The position numbers and the translations under genes are program-made. 15,157 nucleotides of DNA from DATELY01 sp035276085 (lineage in GTDB: Bacteria; Pseudomonadota; Gammaproteobacteria; Steroidobacterales; Steroidobacteraceae): assembly GCA_035276085.1 (NCBI GenBank), contig DATELY010000279.1, forward strand, positions 1 through 15,157, read 5' to 3'. The notes beneath the pieces are model-generated. The model did no database searches. It was not told the origin of the DNA and worked only from the letters and a program-made list of their open reading frames with translations. Shown in pieces: positions 7,811-12,226 of the stretch (the stretch's first letter is position 1; each line of letters starts with the position of its first letter).

Positions 7811-9376
7811 ATGGTCATGCGGCGGTGGTTCGATCAAGCGGCCGGAGCCTCTGGCGGCAACGGCGTGGGCGCGATCGCCGGAGCGCCGAACACGTGGGGC
7901 CTGAGCGTCACGCGTGAGGAGTGGTGTCAAGCAGCGGAGAATATGGCTGCGCACGGTGGACGGTTGCTTTCGCTGTGGGCGAGTCGCACCGCTGCTGGGG
8001 AGAACCTCGTGCGCGCCGCGTTCTGTACCGACGCTGGCGTGCTCGTGCTGACTCTGCAACTGACGGCCGCGGACTCCGACTATCCCGGACTCGAACAATT
8101 GTTTCCCAGCGCCAGGCGCATGCAGCGCGCCATTGCCGATCTCTCCGGGTTGCGCAGTACCGATGCAGACCAGAGACCATGGCTGCGCCACGCGGCGTGG
8201 CCTGCCGCTTTCCATCCGCTAAGCGACGCCACCACTCCGGATCAGTCTTCCCCACTGGCCATCGATGACTACGCGTTCGTGCCGGTCGAAGGCGAGGGTG
8301 TCCACGAGATTCCCGTCGGCCCGGTGCATGCGGGCATCATTGAGCCGGGCCATTTCCGCTTTTCCATCGTGGGCGAAAAGGTTCTCAGGCTCGAGCAACA
8401 CTTGGGATATGTGCACAAGGGCATCGAGCGGCGGTTCGCCGAGCTGCCCTTGATCGAAGGCCATCGGTTGGCGGCACGGGTCTGCGGCGATTCGGCGGTC
8501 GCATTCTCGTGGGCCTATTGTCAGGCGCTCGAGGGCATGAGTGCTGCGCGAGTGCCGGCGCGTGCGATATGGATACGAGCGCTTGCACTGGAGCTGGAGC
8601 GTCTCGCCAATCACCTCGGCGATCTGGGTGCCCTCGGCAACGATGCAGGCTTTGCAGTCGGGCTCGCTCAGTTCTCCCGACTCAAGGAGCAGCTGCTGCG
8701 ATCCACGGAGCACGCATTGAGTCAGCGTTACCTCATGGATCTGGTCGTGCCCGGAGGCACGCGCGTTGATTTGTCCCCGACGGGCGCCGCCGGATTGATC
8801 GATTGCATCCAGTCGATCGCGGCAGAGGTCGAATTACTGCGTGCGATCTATGACGAGCATTCAGGCTTGCGTGATCGATTCTCCGGCGCGGGCAAGGTCA
8901 CGCCCGCATTGGCCGCCAGACTCGGACTGACCGGATTGGCGGGGCGCGCCAGCGGCCAAGGGTTCGATCTGCGCTGTGATCTGCCGTGGGAACCCTATGG
9001 AGTGCTGGCGCCCAGAAAAATCGTGCGTACCGAAGGCGACGTTGCTGCCCGGGTTGCCGTGCGATTTGACGAAGTCGGTGAATCGATCCGTCTGCTGAGG
9101 CAGATCGTGCTGCATCTGCCGGAGGGTGGTTATCGGCGACCCGTGTCCATTCCGGAAGAGGGATCCTGGGGCATCGGACTCATCGAGGGATGGCGCGGCC
9201 CCGTTCTTGTCGCGCTTGAAGCCGGTGACGCCGGGAAGATCCTGCGATGTCATCCGCATGATCCATCGTGGCAGAACTGGCCGGTGCTCGAGCACGCCAT
9301 CATCGACAACATCGTGCCGGACTTTCCGCTCATCAACAAATCTTTCAACTTGTCCTATAGCGGGCACGATCTCTAG
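7811..9376 (+). CDS. hyfG: HyfG-like large subunit (NuoC-NuoD fusion) lacking [NiFe] ligands
   Basis: This 521-residue soluble subunit faces the cytoplasm. Residues about 30-140 match the NuoC (30 kDa) domain, with YPGLEQLFPSARR and IADLSGL. Residues about 155-521 match the NuoD/hydrogenase large-subunit fold, with EIPVGPVHAGIIEPGHFRF (166-184). True group 4 hydrogenases hold nickel and iron with four cysteines, one CxxC near RxCGxC and one DPCxxC near the C-terminus. Here the first site reads R-V-C225-G-D-S228 and the second D484-P-S486-W-Q-N489, so three of four ligands are gone. The surrounding fold is well kept, including the C-terminal SFNLSYSGHDL, which argues against a decaying pseudogene. 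This is the pattern of Ehr (energy-converting hydrogenase-related) proteins. Hydrogen chemistry is therefore very unlikely, and the substrate is unknown. The ATG lies 1 bp after the previous stop, behind GGAGGG at 7799-7804. Confidence 0.9.
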   Translation: MVMRRWFDQAAGASGGNGVGAIAGAPNTWGLSVTREEWCQAAENMAAHGGRLLSLWASRTAAGENLVRAAFCTDAGVLVLTLQLTAADSDYPGLEQLFPSARRMQRAIADLSGLRSTDADQRPWLRHAAWPAAFHPLSDATTPDQSSPLAIDDYAFVPVEGEGVHEIPVGPVHAGIIEPGHFRFSIVGEKVLRLEQHLGYVHKGIERRFAELPLIEGHRLAARVCGDSAVAFSWAYCQALEGMSAARVPARAIWIRALALELERLANHLGDLGALGNDAGFAVGLAQFSRLKEQLLRSTEHALSQRYLMDLVVPGGTRVDLSPTGAAGLIDCIQSIAAEVELLRAIYDEHSGLRDRFSGAGKVTPALAARLGLTGLAGRASGQGFDLRCDLPWEPYGVLAPRKIVRTEGDVAARVAVRFDEVGESIRLLRQIVLHLPEGGYRRPVSIPEEGSWGIGLIEGWRGPVLVALEAGDAGKILRCHPHDPSWQNWPVLEHAIIDNIVPDFPLINKSFNLSYSGHDL

Positions 9377-9378
9377 CC

Positions 9379-9894
9379 ATGTGGAAGACGCTGCGAAAGA
9401 TCCGCTCAATCGGTGTGATCACCGAGCCGGCACCGGATGCCGATCCGTCGCTGGCAGTTGCCCAGCATCTGCACGAACAGATTCGCGGGATCTTGGGTCG
9501 CGCTCTGTGCATCCGTCAGGTGGATGCAGGTTCCTGCAACGGTTGCGAATTGGAGATTCACGCTCTGAACAACCCTTTGTACAACATTGAAGGACTAGGA
9601 ATCAGGTTTGTCGCAAGCCCCAGGCATGCGGACATGCTGCTGGTTACCGGGCCTGTGGCACGCAACATGGAGCTGGCGCTGCGGCGCACGTACGACGCTA
9701 CACCGGGTCCCAAGCTCGTCGTGGCAATCGGTGATTGCGGCTGCACGGGCGGCATATTCGGTGAGAGCTACGCTTGCGCAGGGAAGGTGAGCAACATCAT
9801 CCCTGTCGACGTTGCCGTGCCAGGTTGCCCGCCCGAACCCAATCGCATTCTCTCGGGCATCTTGACCGCTGTTTCCGCGGCGCGCACCCGCTGA
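9379..9894 (+). CDS. hyfI: HyfI-like small subunit with one [4Fe-4S] cluster (NuoB family)
   Basis: This is a 171-residue Fe-S protein. The four cluster ligands are visible: Cys53 and Cys56 in GSCNGCELE, Cys120 in IGDCGCTGG and Cys150 in VPGCPPEP. The separated C-x-x-C pair is the hydrogenase-type motif; complex I NuoB has adjacent cysteines instead. It docks on the large subunit and the HyfC-like membrane protein. Its cluster matches the one that passes electrons to the active site in hydrogenases or to quinone in complex I. Because no ferredoxin-type subunit is encoded nearby, this may be the only Fe-S cluster of the complex. The ATG starts 2 bp after the large-subunit stop. Family assignment is firm. 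Confidence 0.92.
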   Translation: MWKTLRKIRSIGVITEPAPDADPSLAVAQHLHEQIRGILGRALCIRQVDAGSCNGCELEIHALNNPLYNIEGLGIRFVASPRHADMLLVTGPVARNMELALRRTYDATPGPKLVVAIGDCGCTGGIFGESYACAGKVSNIIPVDVAVPGCPPEPNRILSGILTAVSAARTR

Positions 9895-9901
9895 GCGCTC
9901 C

Positions 9902-10540
9902 ATGCCGTATCGTCCAGAGCCCCCGGTTTCTATCCTCAAGTGCCCTCTCTGCGGCACGACCGCGCTCGTGCAGATACCTACGTACCCGAAGCGATCGTGG
10001 GAGTGCGTCGGTTGTCGCCAACTCATCTCGGTACAAGACGAGCAGTGTTGCATCTTCTGTGAGTACGGCAGTAACCCATGCACCCGTGGACGCATGGTGC
10101 GCATGATCGAGCAGTACGCCAGTGGAGCTCCTTTGGCGATGAGAACTCCCCTGTCCACTGCTCAGGAGTCCCTCATTCTCCTATTCGATCCAGACATGGC
10201 GCGGGCCGGGGAACTGGCAGCGCGGTTGTACGAGTATCACGTGTGCGTGGTCGTTGCTCTGAGCGCTGAGGACGCGCTGCATTGTGCACAACAGACACAT
10301 TTCGACGTGGTAGTCGTTTCTGGAGACGCGGGTAACAACGATTGTCTGCGATTTCTAGCTTCATTGCGTCGAACCTCACCTCACACCTGGCTCATTGCGG
10401 CCGATGCGAGGATCGATCAAACGACTGAAGTGATCCTTCACCGTCAAGGGGTGGACGCAGTTGTTGGTACTCCAATAGACGTTAGCGAGCTCGCCCGCCG
10501 GATTGCCCTGCTTCAGGTGCAGTCCCGCCCTTCGTTCTGA
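9902..10540 (+). CDS. GDCCVxC-type zinc-binding domain fused to a degenerate receiver-like domain
   Basis: This 212-residue protein has two parts. Residues about 12-66 carry paired cysteines C14/C17 and C35/C38, then C49-C50-x-x-C53 (QCCIFCEYGS) and C60. The order and spacing match small GDCCVxC proteins, although the Gly-Asp reads Glu-Gln here. Residues about 90-205 look like a response-regulator receiver: an acidic pair (D97, D99) after a hydrophobic strand, a second strand DVVVV, a TWLIAAD strand and a final VVGTPIDVSELARRI. The phospho-acceptor position is Ser140 (or is displaced to Asp142), and the usual Lys before Pro is Thr190, so normal phosphorylation is doubtful. There is no DNA-binding output domain. 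It starts 7 bp after the HyfI-like stop without a clear ribosome site, so it is likely coupled to the Ehr genes. A metal- or redox-sensing regulator or an assembly factor would fit, as inference. Confidence 0.72.
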   Translation: MPYRPEPPVSILKCPLCGTTALVQIPTYPKRSWECVGCRQLISVQDEQCCIFCEYGSNPCTRGRMVRMIEQYASGAPLAMRTPLSTAQESLILLFDPDMARAGELAARLYEYHVCVVVALSAEDALHCAQQTHFDVVVVSGDAGNNDCLRFLASLRRTSPHTWLIAADARIDQTTEVILHRQGVDAVVGTPIDVSELARRIALLQVQSRPSF

Positions 10541-10555
10541 CTGAGTGGAATTTCC

Positions 10556-11416
10556 GTGTCGAAAACCAAACCGTCGCTTCTGTTCGAGCTCGACAGCCCC
10601 TGGTTGTGGGGGGCGGGTGTCATACGAACTTTTGCAACGGAAGGTCTCAGCAACGACGAAGTGTTGATGCAGATCTTCAGCGATACCGCAACGCGACCGT
10701 ACATCATCGAAACCAAGGAGGAGCGACGCCTGCATTTCACCTCGGAGGCCACCCAGAGCATCATGCTGTTGGAGGATCCGGATGCGCTGGTCAGCCGCTA
10801 TACACGCAAGATGATGGCCTTCCTGCTATTCAATGCGAACCCTCGCGAGATTCTCATGATCGGCTTGGGAGGTGGATCGCTCGCCAAGTTCTGCTACCGC
10901 CACCTGCCCAATACCCGCATCACGATTGTCGAGATCAATGAAGATGTCATCGCGCTACGCGATCAGTTTTGCGTACCTCAGGACGATGCGCGCTTTCAGG
11001 TGATCCAAGAGGATGGCGCTCGTTACATGGAGGGGTGCACCCAGAAATTCGACGTCATTTTGGTGGATGCGTTCGACGCTGGCGGCATTGCAACGTCGTT
11101 GCCACAATCGACTTTTTATTTGCGGGCATCTCAGTCGCTGACGAGGAGCGGCGTGCTGGTGATGAACTTCTCGGGACAAGAAGAGCGGTACGTCGACAAC
11201 GTATGCGCCATCAGAGAAGCCTTTCGCGATCACGTGATCCTCGTCCCGGTGCAATCCGACGGAAACTTGCTGTTGTTCGCACGAAAGAGGGCATTTCCAC
11301 AGTCGATCACAGATGAGTTGGAGCGTGCGGCTCGTCGATTGCAGTCACGCTTGCAGCTCGAGTTTCCCATATATCTGAGAAGAATCTGCCAGGGTCATAC
11401 CCTGGCCGAGACATAG
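10556..11416 (+). CDS. Spermidine-synthase-like protein (class I methyltransferase fold)
   Basis: This 286-residue cytoplasmic protein has a Rossmann core resembling polyamine aminopropyltransferases: MIGLGGGSLAKF (101-112, nucleotide-binding glycines), VEIN with acidic Glu126, QEDGARYM with Asp153, and DVILVDAFD (166-174), whose Asp171 sits where SpeE has its catalytic Asp. Many SpeE-like proteins transfer other groups or have unknown substrates. I do not see the polyamine-pocket DxxYHE-type segment before the core, so spermidine synthesis should not be assumed. The first 45 residues (about SPWLWGAGVIRTFATEG) are not familiar. The GTG start has only a weak purine stretch (GTGGAA) upstream. 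It lies 15 bp after the zinc/receiver gene in the same direction, so it probably ends the operon. A hairpin sits in its last codons. Confidence 0.72.
   Translation: MSKTKPSLLFELDSPWLWGAGVIRTFATEGLSNDEVLMQIFSDTATRPYIIETKEERRLHFTSEATQSIMLLEDPDALVSRYTRKMMAFLLFNANPREILMIGLGGGSLAKFCYRHLPNTRITIVEINEDVIALRDQFCVPQDDARFQVIQEDGARYMEGCTQKFDVILVDAFDAGGIATSLPQSTFYLRASQSLTRSGVLVMNFSGQEERYVDNVCAIREAFRDHVILVPVQSDGNLLLFARKRAFPQSITDELERAARRLQSRLQLEFPIYLRRICQGHTLAET
11388..11406 (+). other. Perfect 8-bp hairpin at the operon's 3' end
   Basis: GCCAGGGT (11388-11395) pairs perfectly with ACCCTGGC (11399-11406) around the loop CAT, inside the last codons of the SpeE-like gene. No T-run follows, so it lacks the classical intrinsic-terminator tail. 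It may mark or protect the 3' end of the operon transcript. Confidence 0.45.
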
Positions 11417-11718
11417 TGCGTCTTGCGACTGCGCTGTAGAGCACTCGTGTCTTTGTCCATTAGTCAACGCCAGGGCATTCGCTCAGGCAATCGTGCCGTG
11501 CGCGTGAACCTGCCCACGGTACGGAAGTCCTCCCCGACCGGTCGTACGGACGCGCTCAAGGAAATCAACGGCTTCGATCTGTTCGAAGAGCGCGTCGAAA
11601 AGCCGTCGCTGCGATGCGAGATGCGCTCGGCGAAGTGCTGACGCGTGTAAGTACGGCGCTGACGTCGAACGCCCTGAGCGTGACAATCCGCAAGTGGGCC
11701 GCAGTTGCGGGAGGAGTT
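11417..11718. other. Intergenic stretch without a recognisable gene
   Basis: The interval separates the SpeE-like gene from the SPW-repeat gene. Short open frames exist on both strands, for example 11423-11641 on the plus strand. None shows a recognisable domain, good codon texture or a credible ribosome site. No convincing -35/-10 pair was found, though a promoter for the next gene is expected here. Nothing repeat-like stands out. Confidence 0.5.
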
Positions 11719-12090
11719 ATGGCACTGAAACGCTGGCAAGACTGGATCAACGTGATCCTCGGTTTGTGGATGGTTGCCTCCCCGTGGGTTCTGGGTTTCG
11801 TTGCGAGCCCCGACCGGGCAGCACCGGCTGCGTGGATTCTCGGCGCGGCGATTGTCGTGTTTGCAGCCAGTGCGATTTACATGCACAAGGCTTGGGAAGA
11901 GGCGCTCAGCATCATTCTTGGCATTTGCTTGTTCATCTCACCCTGGGTGCTGGGATTCGTCGAGCAAACGACACCCACCGCGAACGCGATGATCGTCGGG
12001 CTGTTGGTGATGGCATTCGCGATCTGGTCGATGGCAACGGATACCGTCGTCCAGAAGTGGTGGCATGAGCACTACCGGCCGCGAGTGTGA
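11719..12090 (+). CDS. SPW-repeat membrane protein
   Basis: This 123-residue integral membrane protein has four predicted helices arranged as a tandem duplication. The first half contains INVILGLWMVASPWVLGF and the second IILGICLFISPWVLGF, each with the Ser-Pro-Trp motif that defines the SPW-repeat family. The function of the family is unknown. The frame is open 35 codons further upstream to an ATG at 11614. The ATG at 11719 is chosen because GGAGGAG (11710-11716) sits just before it and the family N-terminus begins with a Trp-rich stretch such as MALKRWQDWIN. The C-terminus is polar (KWWHEHYRPRV). It stands apart from the Ehr operon by about 300 bp, so a link is not implied. Confidence 0.82.
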   Translation: MALKRWQDWINVILGLWMVASPWVLGFVASPDRAAPAAWILGAAIVVFAASAIYMHKAWEEALSIILGICLFISPWVLGFVEQTTPTANAMIVGLLVMAFAIWSMATDTVVQKWWHEHYRPRV

Positions 12091-12226
12091 GCTTGTTGAC
12101 GAACGCGGGCAGCGCGTCACGGCGACCGTCATCGCCTTGATGTGGAACCACGTGCAGGCGTTCACATTCAAAGACGATGTGATCTGCCATGCAGTCCCTT
12201 CCGCATGCCTTGATTCTTCTCGATAA
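12065..12226 (+). CDS. Possible small ORF, 53 aa, unknown function
   Basis: An ATG at 12065 inside the end of the SPW gene opens a 53-codon frame ending at TAA 12224-12226. It overlaps the SPW gene by 26 bp and the PBP start by 38 bp. From about codon 5 to 41 the third positions are mostly G or C, like real genes here, and the peptide has ordinary composition (VTATVIALMWNHVQAFTF). The upstream AGTGGTGG is a poor ribosome site. I recognise no family. It may be a real small protein, a fragment of a lost gene, or chance. Confidence 0.3.
   Translation: MSTTGRECELVDERGQRVTATVIALMWNHVQAFTFKDDVICHAVPSACLDSSR

Noticed and set aside
2718..9894. Functional [NiFe] hydrogenase-4 or formate hydrogenlyase operon
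   Set aside because: The large subunit lacks three of four metal-ligand cysteines, and no ferredoxin subunits, maturation genes or formate dehydrogenase are present.
2718..9894. Respiratory complex I (nuo) operon
   Set aside because: The gene order, the HyfB-type C-terminus, the HyfE subunit and the hydrogenase-type C-x-x-C in the small subunit all differ from nuo. The NADH-binding NuoE/F/G genes are missing.
11614..11718. N-terminal extension of the SPW-repeat protein
   Set aside because: A strong GGAGGAG site directly precedes the ATG at 11719, and the added residues do not resemble the family.
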